A stretch of DNA of 23,346 nucleotides from JBGLNL01 sp046484125 (GCA_046484125.1 JAWOBX010000054.1:1-23346), one strand, 5' to 3'. Positions 1 to 7,662 are shown, numbered from the stretch's first letter. A program made the numbers and translations. The notes: a model not told the origin generated them from the letters alone.

Positions 1-744
1 TCGAAATGTTGCCTCATGGATGGTCACCCGGAAAAACTCGCCTTCCTCCTCAAATTTATCGGTGCCAAAATACCATCCGACCCGCAAGCGACTGGGAACA
101 GTATAGCCCGAGAAAGGATCTTCCTGCTCTACAACCCCACCGAAATCAGCGAGGTGAAATTCGGCACCTCCGGGATTGCCCCAGCGCTGGACGCTTATCG
201 AGTCAAGTCGACCGGAGTTTCTGACCGTCAGCCTTATATTCGACGCATGCCCGCTTATGGATATGAGAGCCCGGGCATGACTGGCATCTTCCGCTTCCCA
301 CTCAACCTCCCGGTCACAGAGCATGGAGGGAAGCCATATCAACTCCGCGGCAACTCTTCCCGCCACGGATCTGGTGATATCGGGCCCGGAAGCTCTGATG
401 ATGGGAATCAGCCCTAACAGCTTCCACCGCATCTCGCCTTCTCCGTCAACCAGGCGGTCAAATCCACGCACGGGAATACCGTACATGCGTACGCTTGCGC
501 TCCAGACCATTCCGCGCCCCCGATTTATAACTTGCTCCGCTTTGAATAGAACCCAGCGCTTCAGTTTTATCTCGCCATGCATACGCAGCCACACCGCCGA
601 AGACAGTTCTGTGCCGGGAGCTATCGCGTGTTCCAGATAAAGCTTCACCGCCTCCGGAAGATGAGTGACATCATCAGGCCGAAAATTTCGCTCACCGGCA
701 GGCGCTGACTGCCAGAGTTTGTCTAAAAAAGTATCCTTTGCCAT
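1..744 (-). CDS. DUF6544/DUF6920-like protein, 3' end missing (runs off window)
   Basis: The reading frame is open for 248 codons from an ATG at 744 to the window edge, with no stop, so the C-terminus is missing. The protein contains the pattern PEAVKLYLEHAIAPGT near residues 30-45, then RMHGEIKL, the stretch RGRGMVW, RGFDRLVDGEGEMRW and SGPDITRSVAGR. I recognise these as typical of the DUF6544 (now DUF6920) family of uncharacterised proteins, whose function is unknown. There is no signal peptide or membrane segment. An in-frame TAA at 760-762 leaves the ATG at 744 as the only reasonable start; the ribosome site is weak (AAGG about 14 bases upstream). It begins 19 bases after the stop of the carbonic anhydrase-like gene, so the two are probably co-transcribed. 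The frame assignment is firm; the family name comes from remembered motifs. Confidence 0.82.
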   Translation of the reverse strand, partial: MAKDTFLDKLWQSAPAGERNFRPDDVTHLPEAVKLYLEHAIAPGTELSSAVWLRMHGEIKLKRWVLFKAEQVINRGRGMVWSASVRMYGIPVRGFDRLVDGEGEMRWKLLGLIPIIRASGPDITRSVAGRVAAELIWLPSMLCDREVEWEAEDASHARALISISGHASNIRLTVRNSGRLDSISVQRWGNPGGAEFHLADFGGVVEQEDPFSGYTVPSRLRVGWYFGTDKFEEEGEFFRVTIHEATFR

Positions 745-763
745 TGCGCAATTGGTGCCTTAC

Positions 764-1306
764 TCATGTCAAACGGCGGTCCTCGAATCCGGCAATGAGA
801 CCCTTTCGGTATTTATCGATCACTTGTTCATACATTTGTGTTGTCACATCGTTGACCGCAGTTTCTTCACAGGTGAGCTCGCGTACCAGTTTTGCGGGAG
901 CTCCCATTATCAGCGATCTCGGCGGGAATGTTTTGTTATACGGGATGAAGCTGTTTGCCCCGACGGTGCTGTATTCTCCAATCTCAGCTCCGGACATGAT
1001 TGTCGCGTTCATTCCCACCATCACGCTATTACCGAGTTTGCATCCACGGATGACCGCACAATGCCCTACCGTCACGTTATCTCCGATCTCAACCGCAATG
1101 GTACCATCGCTATGCACGACCGCGTTATCCTGTATGTTGGTATTGCTGCCTATAAGGATCCTCCCCTCATCCCCCCTTATCACCGCGTTAAACCAGATGC
1201 TGGCTCCCCGCCCTATCTCGACATCTCCATATATCCGGGCGCCACTTGCGATGAAAACAGATTCATGTATACGGGGTTTGAGAACTGAACCTTCTCCTTC
1301 ATTCAT
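764..1306 (-). CDS. Gamma-class carbonic anhydrase-like hexapeptide-repeat protein, third zinc histidine replaced
   Basis: This 180-residue protein has the left-handed beta-helix pattern of the gamma carbonic anhydrase/YrdA/PaaY/CaiE group: repeated hexapeptides from about residue 15 to 130, including IYGDVEIG, SIWFNAVIRGD, NIQDNAVVHSD, IGDNVTVGHCAV and VMVGMNATIMSGAEIG, and a C-terminal helix. Members normally bind zinc with three histidines at a trimer interface. Here His65 (VVH) and His82 (VGH) are present, but the third position, five residues after His82, is Arg87 (VIRGC instead of the usual HGC). Zinc hydration chemistry is therefore doubtful, and the protein could be inactive, differently metallated, or an acyl/CoA-binding or scaffold relative. 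The start at 1306 has a good AAGGGGG site about 8 bases upstream. It is first in a two-gene unit with the DUF6544-like gene. Confidence 0.9.
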   Translation of the reverse strand: MNEGEGSVLKPRIHESVFIASGARIYGDVEIGRGASIWFNAVIRGDEGRILIGSNTNIQDNAVVHSDGTIAVEIGDNVTVGHCAVIRGCKLGNSVMVGMNATIMSGAEIGEYSTVGANSFIPYNKTFPPRSLIMGAPAKLVRELTCEETAVNDVTTQMYEQVIDKYRKGLIAGFEDRRLT

Positions 1307-1408
1307 GATTGTGACCCCCTTTATTACAGATCCCCGATACCGTCCGTTACCCTCAATCCTGGCCTCATCCCCTCTTTTCCCATTCCCGGGTGCGCCGGTT
1401 ACGATTGG

Positions 1409-1439
1409 TTGAATAATATCACATAATCATATTATTCAA
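1409..1439. promoter_or_regulatory. Perfect 11-bp AT-rich inverted repeat, candidate operator
   Basis: The arms TTGAATAATAT (1409-1419) and ATATTATTCAA (1429-1439) are exactly complementary and separated by 9 bases. Read on the minus strand, the left end of the repeat resembles a -35 (TTTTGA) and a TATTAT sits 17 bases further on, so the repeat may overlap a promoter for the carbonic anhydrase-like gene starting at 1306. That position fits a dimeric repressor operator. No T-run or GC-rich stem supports a terminator. Confidence 0.45.
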
Positions 1440-1670
1440 AAGCGCGCGATTCGAACCACCGGACCAACGGCATATTTCATACAAAGACATTCGCCCACCA
1501 GGTAAGTAATCATTCGGCGGTTTCCCGTTTTTTCTGGAATGAGGAAACAACCCTCCCCCACCAGGGATATTTTCTGAAGACACTCTCTCTTCACGGGAAC
1601 GGGAGAGAGCATTACAGAAAGATGTCGATATGCATCGGGATTATCAACTGTTTCAGGAAAAAGAAGGGTA

Positions 1671-1701
1671 TTGACAAACAGGCAAAGGGTGATGATACAA
1701 T
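1671..1701 (+). promoter_or_regulatory. Possible promoter for the GT4 gene
   Basis: A perfect TTGACA (1671-1676) is followed after 19 bases by TACAAT (1696-1701). The spacing is longer than the ideal 17, so the site would be suboptimal. It would give a leader of about 150 bases before the ATG at 1858. Confidence 0.35.
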
Positions 1702-1857
1702 CTTTATCACTCAAGCAGTAGTGACGTAAAACCTGACTCGCATTCCCGCATTTGAAGGCTGTTAAAAAGGATACCCGCTGCGAATACAAAAATCCAAAAG
1801 AGTGGCGGTATTAATCACTCCGACGATGATTCGACGGGGTGAAGGGAGGGGAGACAG

Positions 1858-3240
1858 ATGGTACGCATTTACTTCGCCGGGCCGTATCCACCGATAATGT
1901 GCGGGATAGCCGCCTATACCCATTACCTCACACGCGTTAGCCCCGCAGGCCGGTGGGGAGTAATATCCTTCGATCCCGAGAGGTATGAAGCGCCTCTTAC
2001 CAACGAACACATCCCCCGCGTGGCCCCTGTATGTTACGCCCTTCAGGGTAAAAGGGATTTTCACTCCGATGACATCCGCCGGGGACTTGAGGAATTGAAC
2101 GCTGTCAGCCATGACGGCGTTCTCTGGTTTCAGCATGAGACCGCAATATGGCGAAATCAACGCAAATTCATATCCATGATCAAAAACCTCGACATGCCGA
2201 AAGTGGTCACCATGCATACCCTGCACTTTCAAAGCAATGAAACACCGACCGGATTGCGAAGCTATCAATATTCGCTGCTGGAAAAACTGCTCCCGCACGT
2301 CGATGCCATCACCGTCTTCAGCTATGGAGTATACTGGGCGGTGATCTCCGCTTTTCCGGAACATTGCACCAAGGTCTACGTCCTTAAGCACGGCGTACAT
2401 AACTATCCTGATGTTACTCGGCTCAGCCGGCAGGAAGCCCGCGAGGAACTGGAAGACTTCCTGATCCACGCCTCAGACCTGAATCAGACCACAAAGAGGC
2501 GGCTACGGCGGCGGCGGATATTCTCAGACCCTGATGTAGCTATTATCGGTCAAACAGGATTCCTGTGTCCGCTTAAGCGTTCTGAATCGCTCTACGCGAT
2601 GAGGGAAAACCTCCAGAGAATGCTGCCGTGGAAAAGAATCATCGCTGTTCGCATCGGCAAGCCGCGCGATGAATCCCATAGCATTTACGCGGAGAAACTG
2701 AAGATGGGTATTAACGACCCCGACGCGTTCCTGCTGAACACATGGCTCTCCGACGAAATGCTGGCCACCGCGCAACGGGCATTCGATGTAAATTTCTACT
2801 GGCCGAGTGAATGCACCCAGAGTGGTATACTGGCACACGCACTTGGTGCCGGTGGGGTAATTGCCAGCCGGGATCTCGAAGGTGTGGGGGAGGCGCTCAA
2901 AGGCGCGGGGGAGATGGTTGATACCGATATAGACAGCCTGACAACAAAGATCGCCGACCTGATCGCACATCCGGATATGGCCGTTGACCTGGAGGAAAAG
3001 GCCTTGAGGTACGCGCATGAGTTTTCGTGGATGAACCAGGTCCGCAGGCATTACGACCTGGCAGAGGCTGTCTCAGCCGGAACCGAACTCCAACAAATAC
3101 CGGCCGCGGATAATCAAGTCGATCCAATGGTCGCTCTGGTCACCGGCGATCCTCGCATAAACCCGCGTACACACTACCCCGCTCTCAGGAAGCTTCTGGA
3201 AGATATACACAGGGAATCGAACCAGCGCGAAACCGTCTGA
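1858..3240 (+). CDS. GT-B (GT4-like) glycosyltransferase
   Basis: This 460-residue protein begins with YFAGPYPPIMCGIAAYTHYL, the Gly-rich acceptor-side loop typical of GT-B glycosyltransferases that act after sugar-nucleotide activation. A central VVTMHTLHF and ITVFSYGV give the N-lobe strands. The C-lobe has IIGQTGFLCPLKRSE (about 228-243), then WPSECTQSGILAHALGAGG (Glu318 onward), the acidic/Gly donor-binding region of the GT4 family, and VIASRDLEGVG. No membrane segment is visible. The start is fixed by a strong GGGAGGGGAG site a few bases upstream. The next gene on the strand, 659 bases away, is a GT/GH130 fusion, so both probably serve one glycan pathway. Donor and acceptor cannot be read from the sequence; GDP-mannose or another NDP-sugar is possible given the GH130 neighbour. 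Confidence 0.85.
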   Translation: MVRIYFAGPYPPIMCGIAAYTHYLTRVSPAGRWGVISFDPERYEAPLTNEHIPRVAPVCYALQGKRDFHSDDIRRGLEELNAVSHDGVLWFQHETAIWRNQRKFISMIKNLDMPKVVTMHTLHFQSNETPTGLRSYQYSLLEKLLPHVDAITVFSYGVYWAVISAFPEHCTKVYVLKHGVHNYPDVTRLSRQEAREELEDFLIHASDLNQTTKRRLRRRRIFSDPDVAIIGQTGFLCPLKRSESLYAMRENLQRMLPWKRIIAVRIGKPRDESHSIYAEKLKMGINDPDAFLLNTWLSDEMLATAQRAFDVNFYWPSECTQSGILAHALGAGGVIASRDLEGVGEALKGAGEMVDTDIDSLTTKIADLIAHPDMAVDLEEKALRYAHEFSWMNQVRRHYDLAEAVSAGTELQQIPAADNQVDPMVALVTGDPRINPRTHYPALRKLLEDIHRESNQRETV

Positions 3241-3369
3241 GACCGCAAGCCCGGCGACGCCGGTGATGATTACCCCCATTGAAGTGCGGCTCAACCATAT
3301 GTTCATCATCAACAAATGTGATGTCAATCATAATTCTACCCGGCTGGCTATTCCCCTCCCCGATTAAAC

Positions 3370-3417
3370 GATTTCTTTTAGAGGCTGGGGGTGTGCCCCC
3401 AGCCTCTAAAAGAAATC
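3370..3417. repeat. Perfect 22-bp foldback repeat
   Basis: The arms 3370-3391 and 3396-3417 are exactly complementary over 22 bases (AT-rich outer part, GAGGCTGGGGG inner part) with a TGTG loop. Neither side ends in a clean T-run, so it is not a classical terminator, although the transcript would form a very stable stem. It looks like a dispersed MITE/REP-type element. Confidence 0.7.
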
Positions 3418-3427
3418 TCTCTTAATT

Positions 3428-3443
3428 CCCCCAAGATTGGGGG
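3428..3443. repeat. Short C-run/G-run foldback
   Basis: CCCCCAA and TTGGGGG flank a 2-base centre, 11 bases after the 22-bp hairpin. The following GGCCAGGGGGTTGATC continues a G-rich pattern that I associate with intergenic repeats in metagenomic Chloroflexota. That association is from memory and not verified here. Confidence 0.4.
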
Positions 3444-3473
3444 CCAGGGGGTTGATCAATGACTGAAAGATAA

Positions 3474-3746
3474 ACCTTACACAAAGCCGCAAGCCATGAT
3501 GGCGTCAATGAAGCGGGCGGTTCTTTTAACGTCAATTTACGGTTGCCAGCACAATATGGTTTATTCCCTGTTTCAAATGATACCGCTTTACGAATCGGGG
3601 AGGATGTTCACCCCGGAAAACAGGTTCAAATACAGGTCATTCACTATACTGATGAACAAGACCTCACCCCAATTCAGCCGTTTGTTATAATACCCTCTCA
3701 GTTAGCGGTCGCGAGCGGAGAGGGTATTATAACTTCTTTTACTTGA
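3474..3746 (+). pseudogene. Possible gene remnant
   Basis: The frame is open from just after a TAA at 3471-3473 to a stop at 3744-3746. The only start candidate is a TTG at 3543, which has no ribosome site. Part of the translation (GSFNVNLRLPAQYGLFPV, then RIGEDVHPGKQVQIQVIHY and TPIQPFV) looks like ordered beta-rich protein, like the C-terminal end of a larger extracellular or domain-repeat protein. The last third overlaps the palindromic element at 3684-3733, so a repeat may have been inserted and supplied the present end. It could equally be chance coding potential. No family was recognised. Confidence 0.25.
3684..3733. repeat. 50-bp palindromic element
   Basis: The arms GTTATAATACCCTCTC (3684-3699) and its exact complement (3718-3733) are 16 bp long and enclose an 18-base GC-rich centre. 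The termini are AT-rich and the centre contains GGTCGCGAGCG. The layout resembles a small mobile palindromic unit. It also contains a TATAAT by chance, with no matching -35. Confidence 0.65.
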
Positions 3747-3899
3747 GGAGGGGCAACAGCGACTCAGGGAATGCCAGCACTGGTTCGTTTCGATCGCTGT
3801 TTTTTTAGGATATCCCGCTTCTTGAGTTCCGCACCGCCATCTGCTATCATGGCTTAACCATAGCTCAATTGACCAGTTTGTTGCTTTGAAGGGGATATT

Positions 3900-6800
3900 A
3901 TGGCCAGGTCATCAGCTAAAAGCAAGCACTCCACGGTGCAGGAGTTCGCCGAGCAAGCGGAAAAAGCGTACCGTGAGGCCATGCAGGAACCACTCGCCCG
4001 CGCCGGAGAGATAGGGACGGCGCATATCGTGGTAGGCATTCCCTTCTACAACGAGACCACGAGTGTCGCCCATGTGGTGGAGACTGCCAGGCAGGGATTG
4101 CGAACTCATTTCCCGGATTTGAAGGCTGTGATAGTAGCTGCCGGTTCCCCCGCGGGCGGCGAGGCGCTCAAGACCATTGAGACACTTCCGGAGGATAACA
4201 GGGTGCCAAGGCTGGCTTTCCTCCTCGATAATGAGCGTATTAACGGTAAAGGATGGAGCGTGCGTGCCATATTTGATATAGCCCTCACGCTGGGCGCGGA
4301 CGTAGCTGTTTTGGAGGCTGACCTGAAGAGCCGCCGTATGGGCGATGAGATTGAGGGGCTTGCCCCCGACTGGATCTACCTCCTGCTTGAACCGATAATG
4401 CGGGGGAATGCCAAATTCGTCGTCTCCAGATTCAACCAGCATTATCTCGAGGCGCCCATTTCCACGTTCCTGGCTTACCCGTTACTAACCTCCCTTTACA
4501 ATCACCCGATACACCGGCTCATCGGCAGTCAATGGGGCATCTCATATACGATGCTGCGGAACTATCTGAAGGAGCCATCACAGAACTGGGTCAACTTCAT
4601 CGGCGAATACGGTATCGATAGCTGGATAGTCACCACTGCCATTGCCAGTAAAGCCACTATCTGCGAAGCGAACCTGGGCATCAAGATACATAAGATCTCA
4701 CAGGCAAAAAACGAATTAGTGCTCAGACAAGCCATGAACGCTCTGTTCAGCCAGATCGTGAACAGTGAGGAGGTATGGAACGAAATAGGTGCTGGTAAAT
4801 CTCCTATGATCAGAAATCTGGCCAGCTTTGGAGAGATCAAGAGCCATCAGCCGGATGAGGCTCAGGTAAACCTGGAGCAGGTGATAAAGCGGTACAAACA
4901 GGGGTTTAACAAATTCTATTACCTCTACGAGCGCATTCTTCCCGCGGATGTTTATCAGCGTCTGGAAAAACTCGCCGAACTCGAAAACAACGATTTTCGT
5001 TTCCCGTTCGGCTCGTGGGCCCGAATCGTGTACCGGATTCTGCTGGAGTACGCCTTCAGCACAAAATTCACCAAGGGTGATTTGCTCGATTCCCTTGTTC
5101 CGCTACAGAGCGCGTTCGTCGCCGGATTTGCCTCTGAAATGCGATTACTGGATGAGAAACTTGAGTCCCTGCAGCCAGAAGAAAGAAAACGAATTCTCCT
5201 GCTCGAATCGGATAGGCGACTTGAGGAACTGGCGCGGGAATTCCGCCAGCAAAAGCCGGAATTCATGGCCAAATGGGAGAGGTCCGCTGAAGCGCTAAAA
5301 CCCCCGGTTCCGCAGATTACTTATCGCGAATTCATTCCCGGCGTTCCCCTGGTGGTTCCGACTGAACTGGTCGCGCCCGGGGGCAAAGTCGTTCGAGCCA
5401 ACGAGATATACGATGCCATCTTCAAGCGCCAGAAGCAACAGTTCGAGCAGTTTGTTTACGAGAAACTTGGAGTGCCGCGAGATTCCAGCTCACTTGAAGT
5501 GACCATGGCGATAAAGGACTTTCTGCGTTCTATTGAGGAGGAACTGTTGCCAGGCATCGATCTTTCAACAGTAGAGGGCACGCAGGCGATGGTTAACATC
5601 ATTTCAGAGAACCTCCCCCACGGTCAGGCGTTTTCCGCCATTCCGGAGATGGCCTCCCGCTTCCTTGCTTATTACCCCCCTCTCAACCTCATCACCAAGT
5701 TTGGTTACAATACTCTTGACGAACTGCTGCTTGATTATGACCCCCTTGATGTGCTGGCCTTTACCAGCTGGACGGAGGAGCAGGAATACATGGAGAACCT
5801 GATGCAACTCGTAGCGGACGGCCTGCGCTCGGAGCACTTCGCCCCATGCGATATAAAGATGATCGTAGTACGGCACGAAGATTTCCCGGCCATGGTGGAG
5901 ATGAGGGGAACATCATGGCTCGATAAACTCACCTCAAGAATTATAGTCAGCAACCTGCACAAGGGAATGGGCGGTGAATTCCCCAAACTGCGCTACCTCA
6001 CCACAATCGGGAAGAATATTGTTGAGGCCGAGAGGTTCGGGGAAATCTGGGGAAGGTTCGCCCGTGAACGGAAGGACTTCGGCCCGAAGGTGATCAGCTC
6101 AATTCGAGGACACTGGGGGCGGGACCCGCTTTCCGCGCACAACATATTTGAGGACGGGCACCAGCGTATCCTGGTCGAACGCGTCAGGCAAATGGCCGAC
6201 AGGGTGGACCGTGAAGAAACCGACGGGGACAGGGCACGGGCGGCCAGGTACGCGCATTTGAGGGAACTGGCCGAATGCTACCATCTGGCCATCACCATGG
6301 CGGATGGAACTTTTATAACCTGCTCCCCCTGGTCCTGGGCAAGCTATAGCTTCAAAGGTGGCAGAAAATCCCCACCCCCTCTTTCACTACATGTCGAGAG
6401 GGACTGGGCATCACGGGAATTCCTCACCGAATACTTTAAAGCTGTCGGAGGTACGGAGAAACAAGTCGATGAGACCATAATCGAACTTATCGAGCAGGGA
6501 AGGGAATGGGAGAACCTGGCCCCTGTACTCCTTGGAACCGAGAAGGGAGCCAAGAAGGTAATTCCGAGAGAGATACCCACCACACCACCGCCACAAGCGG
6601 AGGCAACCAGCTTAAAACGTTATAAAGGCAACCCGGTATTACAACCCATTAAGGAACATGTGTGGGAATCCCAATACGTGCTCAATACAGGGGCTATCAG
6701 ACTTAACACAAGGGTATATCTTGTCTATCGGGCTTATGGCGATGACAATAAATCACGGCTGGGGCTCGCTATCAGTGAAGATGGTTTCAAGTTCACTGAA

Positions 6801-7565
6801 AGACTGGACCAGCCCATATTTGAGCCCGGTACGCCAAGTGAGAAGATGGGGTGTGAGGACCCACGCCTGACACTCATAGGCGATCGGATCTACATGACTT
6901 ATACAGCTTACGATGGGCTGGTCGCCCAAATCGCTCTTGCGTCAATTAAGGTCAAGGATTTCCTTAATCATCGCTGGTCAGGCTGGCACAGGCACGGACT
7001 CGTCTTCCCCGGGTTCAATGACAAGGATGCCGCCATGTTCCCTGAAAAGCTGAACGGCAAGTTCGCCATGCTGCACCGGGTTGATCCACACATGTGGATA
7101 ACATTCTCACCTCACCTGCGATGTCCCTGGCCCCGCCGGGAGCACAGAATACTGGCGGGTACAACAACAGGTATGATGTGGGACGCGCTTAAAATAGGGG
7201 CGGGGGCACAGCCCATTAAGACCAGCTACGGATGGCTTCTTATCACCCACGGAGTTGATTATGCCCACGTGTATCGTTTGGGTGTCATGCTGCTTGACCT
7301 CGCTGACCCCTCCAGACTCATTTACCGTTCTCCCAATTATATCCTCGAACCAGCCGATGAATTTGAGCTCGGTAACATACCCGAATCATGGGTACCGAAT
7401 GTGGTTTTCACCTGCGGGGCCGTGCCCAGCCGGGAAGATCATATCTTCTTCCTTGGCGATGAGGAGGAGCTGCTGGTTTACTATGGTGCCGCGGACACGG
7501 TTATCGGGGTGGCCACAGCCAGGGTAAAGGACCTTATTCCTGAGGAATACCGCAAACGCCTGTGA
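3900..7565 (+). CDS. Bimodular GT-A glycosyltransferase / GH130 phosphorylase-like fusion
   Basis: This 1221-residue protein has at least three parts. Residues about 45-275 form a GT-A nucleotide-sugar transferase (GT2/GT81-like): VVGIPFYNE at the start, GKGWSVRAIFD, the acidic motif EADLKSR (Glu139, Asp141) in place of a DxD, and a late EYGIDSW...IHK region typical of the metal-binding end. Residues about 480-890 are unassigned. After a Pro-rich linker (TTPPPQ), residues about 903-1221 are a GH130 domain: LKRYKGNPVL, VYLVYRAYG, SRLGLA, the EDPR motif (986-989, Asp987 the presumed general acid), FPEKLNGK, GAQPIKTSYGWLL, THG, and LVYYGAADTVIGVA. GH130 enzymes cleave beta-mannosides, mostly by phosphorolysis. 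Fusion to a transferase suggests coupled synthesis and turnover or trimming of a mannose-containing glycan. No signal peptide or membrane segment is visible, so it is probably cytosolic. AAGGGG lies 5 bases before the ATG. Confidence 0.88.
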   Translation: MARSSAKSKHSTVQEFAEQAEKAYREAMQEPLARAGEIGTAHIVVGIPFYNETTSVAHVVETARQGLRTHFPDLKAVIVAAGSPAGGEALKTIETLPEDNRVPRLAFLLDNERINGKGWSVRAIFDIALTLGADVAVLEADLKSRRMGDEIEGLAPDWIYLLLEPIMRGNAKFVVSRFNQHYLEAPISTFLAYPLLTSLYNHPIHRLIGSQWGISYTMLRNYLKEPSQNWVNFIGEYGIDSWIVTTAIASKATICEANLGIKIHKISQAKNELVLRQAMNALFSQIVNSEEVWNEIGAGKSPMIRNLASFGEIKSHQPDEAQVNLEQVIKRYKQGFNKFYYLYERILPADVYQRLEKLAELENNDFRFPFGSWARIVYRILLEYAFSTKFTKGDLLDSLVPLQSAFVAGFASEMRLLDEKLESLQPEERKRILLLESDRRLEELAREFRQQKPEFMAKWERSAEALKPPVPQITYREFIPGVPLVVPTELVAPGGKVVRANEIYDAIFKRQKQQFEQFVYEKLGVPRDSSSLEVTMAIKDFLRSIEEELLPGIDLSTVEGTQAMVNIISENLPHGQAFSAIPEMASRFLAYYPPLNLITKFGYNTLDELLLDYDPLDVLAFTSWTEEQEYMENLMQLVADGLRSEHFAPCDIKMIVVRHEDFPAMVEMRGTSWLDKLTSRIIVSNLHKGMGGEFPKLRYLTTIGKNIVEAERFGEIWGRFARERKDFGPKVISSIRGHWGRDPLSAHNIFEDGHQRILVERVRQMADRVDREETDGDRARAARYAHLRELAECYHLAITMADGTFITCSPWSWASYSFKGGRKSPPPLSLHVERDWASREFLTEYFKAVGGTEKQVDETIIELIEQGREWENLAPVLLGTEKGAKKVIPREIPTTPPPQAEATSLKRYKGNPVLQPIKEHVWESQYVLNTGAIRLNTRVYLVYRAYGDDNKSRLGLAISEDGFKFTERLDQPIFEPGTPSEKMGCEDPRLTLIGDRIYMTYTAYDGLVAQIALASIKVKDFLNHRWSGWHRHGLVFPGFNDKDAAMFPEKLNGKFAMLHRVDPHMWITFSPHLRCPWPRREHRILAGTTTGMMWDALKIGAGAQPIKTSYGWLLITHGVDYAHVYRLGVMLLDLADPSRLIYRSPNYILEPADEFELGNIPESWVPNVVFTCGAVPSREDHIFFLGDEEELLVYYGAADTVIGVATARVKDLIPEEYRKRL

Positions 7566-7645
7566 TTTTTTCAGTGTCAATAGCAGTGTTATGGACCCGG
7601 CCACTTGAGATGATCTGAAATCATGATAAAGCTTGCTCTGGCACA

Positions 7646-7662
7646 AAGGCTGTAACAGCCTT
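7646..7662. other. Small hairpin downstream of the GT/GH130 gene
   Basis: AAGGCTG and CAGCCTT (7 bp) flank a 3-base loop, about 80 bases after the stop of the fusion gene. There is no T-run, so terminator function is doubtful. The rest of 7566-7759 shows nothing I can name. Confidence 0.3.

Larger units (their letters stand above)
1307..1857. other. Divergent intergenic region (551 bp)
   Basis: This gap lies between the divergently transcribed carbonic anhydrase-like gene and the GT4 gene. I see no convincing gene. The longest minus-strand frame (1436-1789) has no ribosome site and no family resemblance. The region holds a perfect AT-rich inverted repeat at 1409-1439 and a plausible plus-strand promoter near 1671-1701, and it must carry the promoters of both neighbours. 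Confidence 0.6.
3241..3899. other. Repeat-rich intergenic region (659 bp)
   Basis: This is the gap between the two carbohydrate genes. It contains a 22-bp perfect hairpin (3370-3417), a short C-run/G-run foldback (3428-3443), a possible gene remnant (3474-3746) whose end overlaps a third palindromic element (3684-3733), and the AAGGGG ribosome site of the fusion gene. A small CCGGC/GCCGG stem lies at 3251-3263. No clear promoter with both boxes was found. Confidence 0.6.

Noticed and set aside
738..1412. Plus-strand frames opposite the carbonic anhydrase-like gene
   Set aside because: Shadow frames; the minus-strand frame has clear hexapeptide repeats and a ribosome site.
1440..1475. Possible tRNA remnant (GGTTCGAATC on the minus strand)
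   Set aside because: The T-loop-like sequence is present, but its flanks do not pair as a T-stem and no acceptor, D or anticodon arm could be built.
1436..1789. Minus-strand open frame of 117 codons in the divergent gap
   Set aside because: No ribosome site, no family resemblance, and it overlaps the putative promoter of the GT4 gene.
3869..3901. TTGACC ... TATTAT as promoter of the fusion gene
   Set aside because: The would-be -10 overlaps the start codon and the spacing is over 20 bases, so it cannot serve the ATG at 3900.
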